Source: Strobilurus pachycystidiatus (Eukaryota > Basidiomycota > Agaricomycetes > Agaricales > Physalacriaceae). Taken from it: a stretch of DNA of 64,000 nt. Of this stretch, positions 22,501 through 33,801 are shown one piece after another; within the stretch, counting starts at the first letter, position 1, and each line of letters starts with the position of its first letter. Where the stretch lies: the NCBI GenBank assembly GCA_019915135.1, contig JAHLMK010000004.1:1240001-1304000 (forward strand), written 5' to 3'. The notes beneath the pieces are model-generated. The model searched no databases. It had not been told where the DNA came from and was given only the letters and a program-made list of their open reading frames with translations. The translations under genes and the position numbers were made by a program.

Positions 22501-22999
22501 CTCGCCATCATACAGCTTCGGCACATTGTTAAGGTCGCGCGAGTGGACATGTTCGCGGATGAAGTCCGTGACGCGTGCGGGGAAAAGAGTCAACAGATAG
22601 TAGGCGTCCCCAGGGTCATATCCGAAGGGGACGACTAAGTCTGTGTGGCGATGAATGAGAATGCAACCTGAGACCGGAATAGCAGTGGCACAGCTTACCG
22701 TTGTGCTTGATCAGAGTGAGAAGGTAAGCAACGAATTCTGCTGGGATGTTGCCGAATTCATTGGCTACGTGTATCCCATCGTAGAAAGCCGGAGTCGTGC
22801 GGGACGTCTTTAACGCGTGTAGGCGTAGCAACTGCTGGAGATGCGGTCCTTGCCATTGTACGATTTCATACAGTCGATATCGATGCTGCACGTCGAAAAT
22901 AGTGATGGGAAGACCGAAGGATGTCAAGAGTCGGGCAAGATGGTCGTTTGTTAAGAATTGCAGATATGACTCCAGATGTGCACCGTCGAAAAAGTACAT
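16596..22999 (-). mobile_element. Helitron (minimum extent, coding part)
   Basis: The interval is the span of the Rep-helicase gene, the diagnostic gene of Helitrons, which move as rolling-circle DNA without target-site duplication. The true ends should be a 5' TC between 23000 and about 23500 and a 3' hairpin plus CTRR to the left of 16596, both on the minus strand. I could not fix either by eye. Because the coding sequence is unbroken, the element may be recent or autonomous. Confidence 0.8.
16596..22999 (-). CDS. Helitron Rep-helicase (RepHel), intact
   Basis: Rolling-circle transposase fused to a PIF1-family helicase. Eight exons join in phase: 22999-22699, 22640-21372, 21323-21237, 21190-20237, 20189-19331, 19275-19218, 19166-18333 and 18284-16596, giving 6051 nt or 2016 residues. 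All seven introns are gt-ag and 42-65 nt. The N-terminal third has the cysteine-containing region with CAVCAR and NGMWIGDIPPELSVLTLPER seen in Helitrons (DUF6570-like). The Rep domain has the HUH-type motif CLHLHLLVW (residues about 890-898) and the two-tyrosine motif YITKYATKK (Tyr about 1059 and 1063). The helicase has Walker A GSGGTGKT (about 1519-1526), Walker B LIIDEVSM and the late YVSLSRSKG box. All catalytic motifs are present, so activity is possible. Confidence 0.9.
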
Positions 23000-23519
23000 G
23001 GCGAAGTGGGGATGTGTTGGTTATTCTTCAACATGTGAGACATGGCGAGGTGAACGCCACAATACGCCAGCACCGATCAGCTGGAGACGTCGCTGGCGTG
23101 GGTTGGTATGGTATGCGAGATCGAAGTTGCTTGACATGACGCGCGTGAAGGTCGTCGTTAACACCGTCACGCCGCTCTATTCCGTCGAGGTTGATGGCGT
23201 GCCACGACGTTGCCGGCATGAGCTGACAGGGGCTGTTTCCATTCAAAGGCTCTCCGCACTCGGCATGTCAGCGGCACCTCAAAGGCAGACTCTGGCAGAG
23301 GCTCGGATCACATATTTCCCTTATTCAGACGTTTGGGAATGTCCATGCTAAAACGCAAGGAAATTGCGATCCCACCAATTTACAAGCCACTTGATTTGCA
23401 TCGAACCCATCGACGCCTGCTTTTCAATACTCGATGATTATATCTGTGCTAGCCGCCACATCCCCTTCCTGTTATTCAGCTCACTCTCACAGTGGCCGTC
23501 GATTGGACGGTTATTTATA
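23000..23519. other. Helitron leader and GH15 promoter region
   Basis: This 520-nt gap separates two divergent start codons, those of RepHel (22999) and GH15 (23520). It must contain the Helitron's 5' end as well as the host gene's promoter. An AT-rich ttatttata sits directly before the GH15 ATG. A minus-strand open frame at 23028-23246 has no recognised character. Confidence 0.5.
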
Positions 23520-26500
23520 ATGCCACGATCGGGTGCCGTACGCGTCAGACGGTCAGACACTGCTCTACCAGAGACCACCACCATGAACATCTGGGAGCCA
23601 AAGACAGAGCGTGGCTATATTCCTATTTCTGATCATGGATTGTACGTTCACCTACTCGAAAATCTCCCGGGAAGCGCTCTAAGTAAATTTCACAGGATTG
23701 GCAACCTGCACACAGCTGCCTTGATCAGTATCGACGGCTCTGGTATGATTCCAACGTTTGTTCAAGATAGCATCTAATACGGCCCAGTCGAAAGCTACTG
23801 TGTCCCCAATTTCGACTCTCCTTCCGTGTTCGCGCGCATACTGGACAAGGATAAAGGCGGGCACTTCTCGATCACGCCGACCGTTCCATTCAACACCAAG
23901 CAGAATTATCTACCAAGTTCGAATGTGAGCCACATGCGTACTCATCAAGCGCTCCGTATGACATCTTTCCAGGTCCTTCAGACCAAGTTCATGAATGAGA
24001 AGGGGGTGGTCAGCATCACCGGTACAACTCATCAATATCAGTCAATATCATCAAACTAAGTCGCTGCCGTCATCAGATTTCCTTCCCCGCCCCAAGGAAG
24101 CCACAGGGATATCTTCCCCAAAGCCACTTCTGCATTGGCTTGTCCGCCGTATTGAGGTAGGGCTGTGTGTCACCTGCGCATCTCCGAGCTCATCGTGTGG
24201 GGTTCATGCAGGTTATCCGGGGTACAGTACCTCTGCGGATGGAATGCGCACCTGCCTTCAACTACGCGCGTGACTCGCACGAGATGACTTTTGTGAAAGA
24301 TGCGTCCTGCGAAACATCGCAGGACCGCGTCATCTTTGATTCTCCAGACTGCAAGTTGGAGTTGCGGTATTTCCTTGAGGCTACAATGGTCCGTACTACA
24401 ACGCGTCGCCATGTACCGCCTACTGATAGTGCATATAGGACCACGCCTCGACTCCTCAGATTGAGCTGGAAGAGCTAGATCTACGCGACAAAGGTCACAA
24501 AGGCCTCGGTGTATCGGCTAATATGACTCTCCTGGAAGGACAATGTGTTTGGTTCATTCTCAGGATGCCACCGAAAGTGGACGCGGATGCAGGCGCCCTA
24601 GAAGACCCAATCATCAGCAAGGTGAGCGCCAAAGTCGCTACGCATGTGGAAAACGCCATGAACAATCGTCAGAAATTCATCAATGGAGTTTTAATAGTGC
24701 GGAGACTCGCAATCGAGCTCGTAGCCAGACTGATATCTTGCAGACCACGGTACAATACTGGACTCAGTGGATCCGGCACTCTTCATACAACGGATCGTGG
24801 AAGGAAGCTGTGAATCGTAGCGCCCTTGCCTTGAAGCTCTTGATTTATGAGCCCACAGGTGAGATAATGCGCGATGGATGAACAGACATGCATCAATGTT
24901 CTTTAGGCGCCGTTGTGGCTAGTCCCACATTCAGCTTGCCGGAGTACATAGGCGGGACCAGGAACTGGTTTGTTTCCAAATGATATACTCTAGTATCAGG
25001 CTGACCGACATGATGTAGGGATTACCGGTGTGCCAAGCTTCGCTTATGTTTGCGCTGTTGATGTTAAGGCTTCACAGTGCGTCGTGGATTCGAGACTCTT
25101 CGTTCACGCTGTATGCCCTCCTGCGCCTCGGCTTCACAGAGGAGGCAAACGGTAACATTGATCACCAGTGTGTTGCGATGACACGAGTCTCATTAGTTTG
25201 CAAGCTTATATGGACTTTATCTTCAATCTTTTGCGCCACAAGAACTCAGATGGCAGTATTCAAATTATGTATACTATCCACGGTCAGTCTCTTATTCTTA
25301 CTATGAACTCCGAGGCCTGAAGCGTCTCTATAGGCGGAAAAGAACTCGAGGAGATTGAACTAACACACCTAGACGGCCACAAAGGCTCCAAGCCTGTCCG
25401 TATCGGGAATGGAGCTGCCGATCATCTACAACTAGTATGTCTTCATCTGTACTTCGTTGCGTGATCGCAGTTGATTTTGAGGCTAGGACATTTATGGCGA
25501 ACTGTTCGTCGTCTTGTATGCTTGTGATGGTGGGCTTCGAACTCAACGTGTATACGCAGAATGGATTGCATCTACCTGGGACAGAAGGCAGGCACTGAAG
25601 TGTGTCACGTAGGTAACATTGGCTGACGTTGCATTCGGGCAGTTTGGGAGACCTCTTGGCTACGACGATTGGTGAGCGCCCATAATCTGACGGATGTTGA
25701 GACTGATGATGTTTATAACGCAGGGTCCTTGTCCGTGAGCTGTGAGTTTTCTTCTCTGGGCCAAGTACTGGGAAGTTGATGCTGGTTTATCAGAGTCGAC
25801 TGTATGACAATATCTGCTCGATACTGCATGGTCACTGACCGTACTCGAAGATGTTGTCGCCAATTATGCGCAGCCCGATCTGTAGGCTTCATTCTTGAAT
25901 GGCATTCATCCGTTCACACGGATCTACAGGTCGATTTGGTCCGTACGCGGTGTCGATCCAGGTGTGCCACTGACATGGACCTGCAGGGAAGTGCGAAACA
26001 AGAAGAGACACTTTACGGTAATAGTCCCTCTCCTTCGCTCATGGTCACATATGGGCTTGACATACTCTTCGGTTTCCAGTATTCCAAGGTGCGTCGATAT
26101 CAGCCCGACCTTCAAGCCGTCAACCAACTTCTGCGGGCCTTTTCAAGGTGATGCTGTGGTAAGTGAAGATCATGCAGATCTGTACCTGAACGTCGCTCAA
26201 TCACCTTGCAGGGTTGCCATCGATCGAGGTCATTATAATGATCATTCCCCGGAGCGCCCGGAAGATTGTGCACGTTCTGACTGTTACATAGGTCTACGCC
26301 TTGCGGATAAACGCTCTTTGCCGTGCCCCAAGCGGAACGAATGGCTCACTACGCGCGACATCCTCTACGAAGAGATTATGACGAAGGCATGGAATTCGGA
26401 ACTGAAACATTTCGGACAGAGCTATGAAGAGACTCACGTCTTAGACTCGGCGGTGCTCATCATGCCACTGGTTTTCTTCATACAAGGCGTGAGTGCTGCA

Positions 26501-27205
26501 TTTGAATCCAGAATCTCTTGATTCCGTTGAGTGATCCTGATCCTTTCATAGTCGGATCCTCGATTCGTGAATACCCTCAAGCAAATCTTGAGGACGCCCG
26601 AAAGAGGGGGACTGACATCCAACGTCAGTCGTCAAGAAACCATCGTCTTCTGATGTCCTGAAAAAACATACGCAGAATCTGGTCTTCCGCTACGACGTGA
26701 ACAAATCCGACGATGGTGTTGGGGGGGAAGAAGGAACCTTCTGTCTCTGCACGCTTTGGTATGTGGCGTCTCCCTCCCTGTCTTCTTGTCACACAGTCGC
26801 TCAACTGAGTACCGCAGGGGTGTAGAAGCACTGACCCGGGCGGGTCAGTACGACAAATCAATGCTGCACAAAGCTGTAGCCATGTTTGAAGTTTGTCGGT
26901 CATGTCGCGCGCGCTGGGCGTCACTCACGATGTCTGAACAGGACTTCCTTCAATACCTCAACCACTTGGGGTTATGCACAGAAGAAGTCTCCGAAGCAGG
27001 GGAAGGGTGAGCTGAACTGATATCGATTTCGTCTCGACCGCGCATTCAAATGACATTTCGTTAGGCTTGGGAACGCCGTCCAAGGTTTCACGTAAGTCAT
27101 TATCCCAATACTACCAACTGTTCTTGACTTTGACGTCCTATCAGCCATGTTACGCTGATTTCGGCGGCCTATAACCTTTCGCGAACAATGTCGCAAATGA
27201 AATGA
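23520..27205 (+). CDS. Glycoside hydrolase family 15 protein (glucoamylase/trehalase-like)
   Basis: Probable intracellular alpha-glucan or trehalose hydrolase with a beta-sandwich N-terminal domain and an (alpha/alpha)6 catalytic domain. No signal peptide is seen. The N-terminal part has [34 protein letters not shown] and [12 protein letters not shown]. The catalytic part has [24 protein letters not shown] split over a 9-nt exon (25019-25027), [66 protein letters not shown] and [13 protein letters not shown], which follow the order of bacterial-type GH15 enzymes. About twenty short introns were needed, and those I followed were gt-ag and in phase. The end is [19 protein letters not shown] with stop 27203-27205. 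Two in-frame ATGs (23520, 23583) could start it. Confidence 0.88.
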
Positions 27206-27575
27206 AGAAACAGCATACAAGTGTACAGTCTGTAGTCTTTCAAGTTCCAACGAGAATAGTTGATTGGCTATACTCTTGTCGAAATATCCTGCTTTTGCAA
27301 ATCGATCAACTCGGAACGCGCCTGATACTGAGTTTGAGGACCACATCAGACAGTCGCCCGGGGAAACAACGACAATACTCTAGATATTAGGTGTCTATGC
27401 GATAGAAAAGAAAGAGTCTACGGAGCAAGATGGACACAAGGGAAACATGTTCATAATGATCAATCTATACGTCTTCCAGACTGCATCAACACAGCAGCAA
27501 CAACACAGAACTCCAGAAGGCCAACTTGAACTGCATTGGTTGTCAGCTCAAGGGTGACCACTCTCTCGGTACGCG
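27206..27575. other. Intergenic, convergent 3' region
   Basis: This lies between the convergent stops of the GH15 gene and the DUF6593 gene. No gene is seen. It should hold both 3' untranslated regions. Confidence 0.5.
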
Positions 27576-28181
27576 TCAACTTCGCACACGGAGAAGGAGG
27601 CGTGGTTGCGTGAGTTGCCACATAGAGCTACAAAGGCGGGCAATGAGATGAGAACTTGACGACATATAAAGGATCCATACGGTGATAGTGTCCCCTTGAG
27701 GCACCCAACAGTACCATCGACCGCGGGCTTCCATAGCGCGTTGTCTGTAAGCAGTGAGCAGCGCTCGAGCAACCAAAGTCTGCGCCACTTACGTGCGGCA
27801 GGTATTCAAGGACAGCCAGGAAGAGACCTTCTGTCTCTCAAGAAGGCCACGTATTTCAACGACGGGCTTATTCGCCCATTCTATAACTGCGAAGTTGGCT
27901 CCTTTGGCATCCCGGAACAGCGTAGTATTTCGAGATTGGTCGCTAGTGACGAAGAAATATTCCTTATTGCGTGGGCCAACAACCGTAGAATCAAGGATTG
28001 TCGACTCGTATGTGAAGACAAATTGATGAATTGTCTCCGGAGTAGGACAGGAAGGGAAAGGAAGGGCTCCGAAGACGGAAGCAGGCGGGGGATTGGAGGG
28101 TGACCAAGCTCCGTTATTGATTGAATTCTGGTTGTCAGGATTGAACCATCCTCCTTGTGCATAGGGGTTATTGACGTTCAT
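27576..28181 (-). CDS. DUF6593 domain-containing protein
   Basis: Member of a family much expanded in Agaricomycetes and without known function. ATG 28181 begins MNVNNPYAQGGWFNPDNQNS, a Pro/Asn-rich leader. The domain starts with HQFVFTYESTILDSTVVGP, then EYFFVTSDQSRNTTLFR, FAVIEWANKPVVEIRG and SSWLSLNT, all typical of the family. A single intron (gtaagtgg...ttacag, about 27793-27747) leads to QRAMEARGRWYCWVPQGDT. The frame ends at 27576, somewhat short of the usual C-terminal strand, so the last exon may be mis-set by one splice. Confidence 0.75.
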
Positions 28182-28250
28182 CTTGTGAGAGGTTGGATAA
28201 CTCGAGAGGAGTGAGAGTGGTGAACTGATGCATTGAGAATGAAACTCGCC

Positions 28251-28260
28251 ACCTTTATAT
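28251..28260 (-). promoter_or_regulatory. TATA box of the DUF6593 gene
   Basis: On the minus strand the sequence reads atataaaggt, about 70 nt upstream of the ATG at 28181, a usual core-promoter spacing. Confidence 0.45.
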
Positions 28261-29217
28261 GAAGCGGGCGGACTGGTCACCGACGAAAGATCAAACGGAT
28301 TTACCGCTAACCCCATAACCTATCGACGCGTCGTGAAACCAGGTGGCGATTCCAGATGGACGAATTTGGACCATGGTCGGGTCAGGTCTGCGGGATATGA
28401 GTGGGGGCGTAAGTTTGGCGACGCGGCCCAGGGCGGCAGGTTTCACGGAGATCCCGGATGCACAGACCGTGAGCCGATCCCGACAAAAATTCGCAGCCAT
28501 CCTGTGCTGGGCTGATCCGAGATCAGCAGAAAGGCATAGACCAGTACCCGCCGTCGAGAAGACGCTCGGGCTTCAGACCGCCCGAAAATGGAGGCAGCAA
28601 TTTGCAGGGTTCATTCGTCATGACGTTGACCCGTTCAATCGGCAAATGCAAAGGAGTAGTGCGCTCGACATGTCTGGGTATCGCATGCCGGTAAGCCATG
28701 ACCAAAGGCGAACAAGAGGCGCAAATGCAGCTCGGTCGGTTCATATACATAGTCCGATGTCGCCAGCACAGCGGCAATGCGGTGTACGAGGCAGATTTCT
28801 CATGAGGTCATTCGTTGCACACCTTGAAACTGATGAGTAAGGTGGTAGGGATCCTATATCTAGGGCGGAGAGCTCTTAGACGTACTTGCGGGAGATAGGT
28901 GAGCTCAAATACCAGAGTACCTGGACAGGGCCCGAGGTTGGCATATGAGTCTGGTAGATATACGCCAACAGCCTTTGATCGCAGTGCGTTTTTGAGATGA
29001 TGGCCATGTCCAAGAGAAAGGTTTCCAAGTTGGAGTGAGAGAGAGGCGTGTATTAGACTTTTGATCGGATTCGCACCTCACGCGCACGCGCCTCACGTGG
29101 TACCCATCAAATTCAATGCCGGCCTGTCCTGGTCCAGTGCCCGCATACTTCAGGAAATATTTTCGCCTTGAGAGTTCTTTGACGCCTTCGAGATAATATA
29201 ATCTTCCATCATCAGCA
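28261..29217. other. No gene recognised
   Basis: Short frames occur on both strands (28343-28840 plus, 28523-28777 minus) but none has splice support or a recognisable motif. The region is the shared upstream side of the divergent DUF6593 and DUF1917 genes. Confidence 0.45.
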
Positions 29218-30111
29218 ATGGTGGAAGACTACGATTCCACCTCGATTCTCATCAGTCAAATGGTATGTTCGACTCTGTAATCAGATCGACCTGAGGGCTG
29301 AAGAAACGTCAATGTGTAGAGCGACATGCACATAATGGAGCTCGATGCAGTTGTTCCTAGTCAGAAAGTAAAACATTCTACAAAATACTCGATCTATACG
29401 GTAACATTCTTTCTAGCAGCAGATCGAGCAAGTTGCAGTCGACATACCAGCACCTGCAGGTGGCTGGACCTTACCGCCCGGCACTGGCGAGGTGAGTTCG
29501 TCAGATTACGATGTAGATTCTGCCGCTGCTGATACGGAGGTTAGGTGATCAATCGCTACATTCTTTGCAACTTCGACGATGACACCTCGACAAATGATAA
29601 CGTCCAACTGTATTGCTTGCGTTGGCCGCCTTCGCGGACGCCGTTGATGTTCTGTGATTGGATTTCCGTTGATCGTGGCACGCTCAAAAGAACGCATCCA
29701 TATCAAATAGAGATGCTCCAGTCCTCCTTCCAAACGCTTGTCTCTTCCCATAAAGTCACCCGCGATGCACTCGATCAAATTGCATGCGAGCACGACGTTG
29801 TGTCTGGGAAGTGGCTCATATTTGTCTCTCCGGATACCGTTGATGGTCTGTGGGAGAGTGTGGTTCGCCTTGTTTGTATGGCAAGGAAAAGTGGTTGTGC
29901 CAAGGTTACTCCGAACAAAGGCATCGGCACGTACCTCATCTGTGTCTACGTGCAGGATTACACCGACATGGATGACACGTTGTCGTTGAGGGAAGCCTTG
30001 CGAGGTATCGGTGTCGGCTGGAAGATTGGTTTCAAAATGGACGCGTACACCCACCTTGGCATCTACTCCAAAAACGAATGGGGCATTAGGCCTAATCGCC
30101 ACTACTTCTGA
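29218..30111 (+). CDS. DUF1917 (Bles03/UPF0696-like) protein
   Basis: Homologue of the eukaryotic BLES03 family, whose fold resembles eIF4E; the cellular role is not established. Exon 1 from ATG 29218 is MVEDYDSTSILISQM, donor gtatgttc. Small exons give SDMHIMELDAVVPSQK and QIEQVAVDIPAPAGGWTLPP. The last exon starts at 29545 with VINRYILCNF and holds the family blocks RWPPSRTPLMFCDWI, SGKWLIFVSP, LICVYVQDYTD and KMDAYTHLGIYSKNEWGIRP. The stop is at 30109-30111. The product of about 240 residues fits the family. A 205-codon minus-strand frame across it is a shadow. Confidence 0.8.
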
Positions 30112-30296
30112 CCTGTTGCTCAATTTGCTTGCTATACCCCAGCGTCGATGATCCCCCCTTTTAAATACTAGTTACGTCTTCATTGGTGTACGTTGATAGA
30201 AACATCTTGTCACGAATTACCAACCACCAAACAATAGCTGCGTCTCTGACACTGAACATTTTAACAAGAAATCACCGACGGTCCTGGTTACTTTGA

Positions 30297-31564
30297 TTAG
30301 TCTTCGCGCGCCAGCTTTGGCTGGACGAATAACGTACCCGGCGGTGTGTAGGTGCTGACACCAAAGATAGATGTGACAATCCCAGGATCGGTGCCTAGTA
30401 CGCGCGAACTTAGTATAGAATGCAGGCAAGCCAAATGACGAGAACTGACTGGTATAAGCGCCGGGGAACTCAACCAAGTCAGCACTTGGGATCACGACAC
30501 CAGATGCTCCAGTAATGGATAATTGAGCGCAACTCATCTAGAAAGCCAAGTTTCAAATATTCAAGTCTGTAACGGCAGTGAGACAAGCAAACTCACAAAG
30601 AACTGCGCGCCAGGATAGGTTGTTGCTGACAAAAGATCTGGTTTACCATTGTAAGTCAGTTTTAGCATGTGTAGTAGCTGTAGCCACGTACTGATGGACT
30701 CGACTCTAAGAAGATACTGTCCCGAGGCTACACAGGCCGGAATGGTGAATGTGGCGCTTCCGTTGTTGATGAACAGGTGGTCAGAGCCCCATTGATGGGT
30801 GGCTGGCGTATATCCGTCCTGCCAAATTTTGAACCATTTAAGATCTGTCATCATGTGTAAGCATCTCCCTGTTTGCAGATCTGGTGACGAGTCGCCCTAA
30901 AAATTGAGACGCACCGGTGGTGTCTGATTGAAGAGCACTGGGAACTTGAGCACTACAGATCGTCACATTATGATTCAAGACGAATGAATACTTTGTCGGC
31001 GAAGTACGTACAGATAAGCCAGAACAGGGCCTAAAGAGAGTCGACGTCAGTGTTGGACTCACTTGATCAATCGACGTTAACATGCCTTTGTTAGTAGGAT
31101 CAAGAGGATCCGAGGGATCAGGGCCAACGTATCCAGCGCTGGTGTGGTGGAACTATGTGGAAGTTGAATAAGCCAGCCGATACTACTCGAGCAATACGCC
31201 ACATCTGACCTGGGCAGTGATCTGTTCACCAGCGGCGACTTGGATGACCGTTTGTGAAACGGGCTGGATGAAGTTTTTGTTGCAAATGAGATCGTTTGAT
31301 GTGATGTTTGTGATCCCCTAGAAGGCGTCAAAATTGGCATCGAATCCGCGGGATAGAGTCTCATACAGCATTCGAAGTGGGGACGCGAACGCCGACACCG
31401 TGTCCTTGATCGACGCCATCGACAGAGACGGCCTGTGTCCTGTCAGCTACGCCACACAGGTCACTCAACCTAGTGACTTGTATTCTCACCGAAAAGACGG
31501 TATTGGCGGAGACGTTGAGACCGAGGAAGAAGACACCAACTGAGAGAATAGCGAAAGACCTCAT
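30297..31564 (-). CDS. AA9-like protein lacking the copper site
   Basis: Secreted protein with the complete AA9 fold order but altered active-site residues. ATG 31564 starts a signal peptide ending NVSA; the mature protein then starts NTVFS, so His1 is Asn. Exons continue [60 protein letters not shown] (the copper His of SHHGP is Asn), [38 protein letters not shown] (second-sphere His is Leu), [10 protein letters not shown] and [14 protein letters not shown] (axial Tyr is Phe). One intron (31085-31031) uses GC-AG. The stop is at 30297-30299. There is no CBM. The frame and fold residues are clean, so it looks conserved rather than decayed. Copper-dependent oxidation is not expected. AA9 relatives with a replaced His1 are known in basidiomycetes. 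Confidence 0.82.
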
Positions 31565-31600
31565 TATGAGTGCTGGCTCTTGTTGCTTTGTATCAGCTAG

Positions 31601-31608
31601 CCTTTATA
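31601..31608 (-). promoter_or_regulatory. TATA box of the AA9-like gene
   Basis: On the minus strand tataaagg lies 36 nt before the ATG at 31564. Confidence 0.45.
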
Positions 31609-32001
31609 CCTGGCTGAACGCTATTCTTTGTACAGCTGAACAGATAACTCTTTGCTTTTACCTCATTGGCAGGATAAATGATGAGGCGAAATCGCCGAAG
31701 GCGAAGCATTCATCATCGGCGAGAATTCAGCGACGCCTTTGCTTTCGTACGAATCGGAGAAAGGTGTGCTCTGCATTGCTGTGAAGAGACGTTTTTTCTC
31801 AAGGAATGCCTAACAGAGCCCAGAGCGTGATCAGGTGAGTCTATTTTGATCCCCATCATACGCAAAGGCCACCGAGCAGCAGGCAGAATGCTTACTACGA
31901 ACTGAATGTCTGAATACTGGTTCTCGTTTCATAAAGAGCGATGCATGGAAGTGTAACGATAGAGTACAAACGAGATAACGACAGGTGACCCCAGGAAGCT
32001 T
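31609..32001. other. Intergenic between the AA9 genes
   Basis: This is upstream of the AA9-like gene and downstream of the AA9-CBM1 gene, both on the minus strand. No gene is seen. Confidence 0.5.
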
Positions 32002-33400
32002 TCAGAGACACTGACTGTACTGTTGGAGGCATCAACAAGTAGATCTTGGTGCTGAGGTGCAAAACGTACGTAGTCACTCGAGTAGACACATGAGTACGGA
32101 GCTGCACATGTCGTCGAGCCGGTGTATCTAGCGAATGAATTAGAGGTCTAGTCGTCATCGATGAGAAGAAATCTTCACGTTAAACCGCCACACTGCCCGT
32201 AATGAACTACCGTAGCACCAGACGTAGCGGTGCTGGCAGCCGAGGTTGCAACGGCTGTACTTGAAGCAACGGCTGTGCTTGAAGCAACGCCCGTGTTACT
32301 ACCACTGCAGCTGAAGACGGCGGGTCCTAAAGCGCTCTCGTAAGAATGAGTTCATAGAGAGAATGGTCCGAATAAACCTGGAATGGTGTAACTAGATAAC
32401 GTCTGGTAGATGTTGATCGTGATACCCGGGTCAGATCCTGCAGAAACATCAGTTCCGGCAGGCAAGACTATGGTGGCGTAATTTGAGTCACCCTTGTATG
32501 CGCCAGGGAATGAGACAGTCGCCGGAGACGTGCTGCCTCCACCCGTGATCTGCAACTGAGCACATTCCATCTACACATACGTGATATGAGTGACCCGTCC
32601 ATAAATTCGAACAGAGTCACTTTGAGTGACTGACATATAGTTGTGCACCGGGGTAGCTCGAAGCCCCGTGTAAGGCTTTCATGCATGGAATGAGTGAAGG
32701 ATGAACGACAAGAAGTATCGCTAGACGACATACCGATCAGTTCGACTCTAAGGAGGTATTGTCCCGCAGCGATACAGCTAGGAATGGTGAATGTCACCTT
32801 TCCCTTGTTAGCAATGAGTCTGTCAACGCCCCAGGCGCCATTCGAGTAGCCATCTTCCCAGATCTTGAACCACCCCAAGCCGGTGACGCTGCTCTGCGTT
32901 GCAGAAGGAACCTTTGCACTGAAATGAAGCAATGAGAAAAGTACTGTAGCGGTCTGCTAATCTCTTGCGCACAGGTATGCCATGACAGGCCCATGGTGCG
33001 ACGGGTCAATTGGATCTGCTGAGTCACTCGAATCGGCGCCGCTGAGGGTGTGGTGCCATTCGGCAGTTACTTGTGTACCAGCAGCAACAGGGATAACCGT
33101 AGTAGAAAGCGGTGAATGATATGGGTTGATTCCGCCATTGCATATCACGTCGTTGGAGGTGACATCCGTGATGGGCTAGTTAAACATTGGGATATTTTCC
33201 AATATCGAGACCATCTGTGGCGCACCCCATCATAGTCGGGAACACGGATTCCAGTAAGGTGGCCCTGTGACACACCGTTCACGTACAGTTCCTGAAACTA
33301 TGTAAGCTGCCGAAAAAACTTGAGCCTGCAAGCATACTTGGAAGATAGTGTGAGCCGAGACGGTCGAGGCAAGAAATAGAATAGAGGGGAGATGGATCAT
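32002..33400 (-). CDS. AA9 lytic polysaccharide monooxygenase with CBM1
   Basis: Secreted copper enzyme that cleaves cellulose (or related beta-glucans) oxidatively. ATG 33400 gives signal [16 protein letters not shown] followed by the mature HTIFQ with His1. Later blocks are [38 protein letters not shown] (second copper His), [34 protein letters not shown] (second-sphere His), [12 protein letters not shown] (Gln) and [15 protein letters not shown] (axial Tyr). A Ser/Thr/Ala linker built from near-repeats (about 32225-32310) leads to a fungal cellulose-binding module, GQCGGLTYTGSTTC and [17 protein letters not shown], stop 32002-32004. The last two introns (donors gtgaag and gtacgttt) are required to complete the CBM1. 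All active-site residues are present. Confidence 0.88.
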
Positions 33401-33801
33401 ATTTAGAATGAGGAACACAACGCGTATGTAGTCTCATGGGAAGTGCGCGGAGAACACTGCCTTTTATCTGATTAGCGTGGAGGAGGATGACTTGAATCGA
33501 GTAAAAGTGGTAGGTTGTCGGTGCAACGAGCGGCGCAATAAGCTTGCCAAGCAGCCAGTGATGATGCCGTACAAGATCATGTGAAGATCATGGGGACGTG
33601 TTGTGAATGGGACGATAGATTGTCGGATACCTCCACGTCAATGTCCGGATCAACTGCCCTGGATGGAGAAGTATGGCAAGCCAGCAACACGCCGGGGAAG
33701 GGCGCCTGGCGATGCTGATTGGGTGGCGCGACCCTTATCTTCAAAGAAGATGAAGCGGAATATTTCCGTCAATTTGCATCCTCCAACACTGCACTGTTTG
33801 C
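33401..33801. other. Intergenic
   Basis: This holds the promoter of the AA9-CBM1 gene (a gataaaagg element on the minus strand at about 33461-33470) and the 3' side of VPS37. No gene is seen. Confidence 0.45.

Noticed and set aside
23028..23246. Minus-strand frame upstream of RepHel as an extra N-terminal exon
   Set aside because: No acceptor and donor pair joins it to the exon at 22999, and it has no Helitron-like motif.
29506..30123. 205-codon minus-strand open frame
   Set aside because: It is a shadow of the plus-strand DUF1917 gene, whose conserved blocks and exon joins explain the region.
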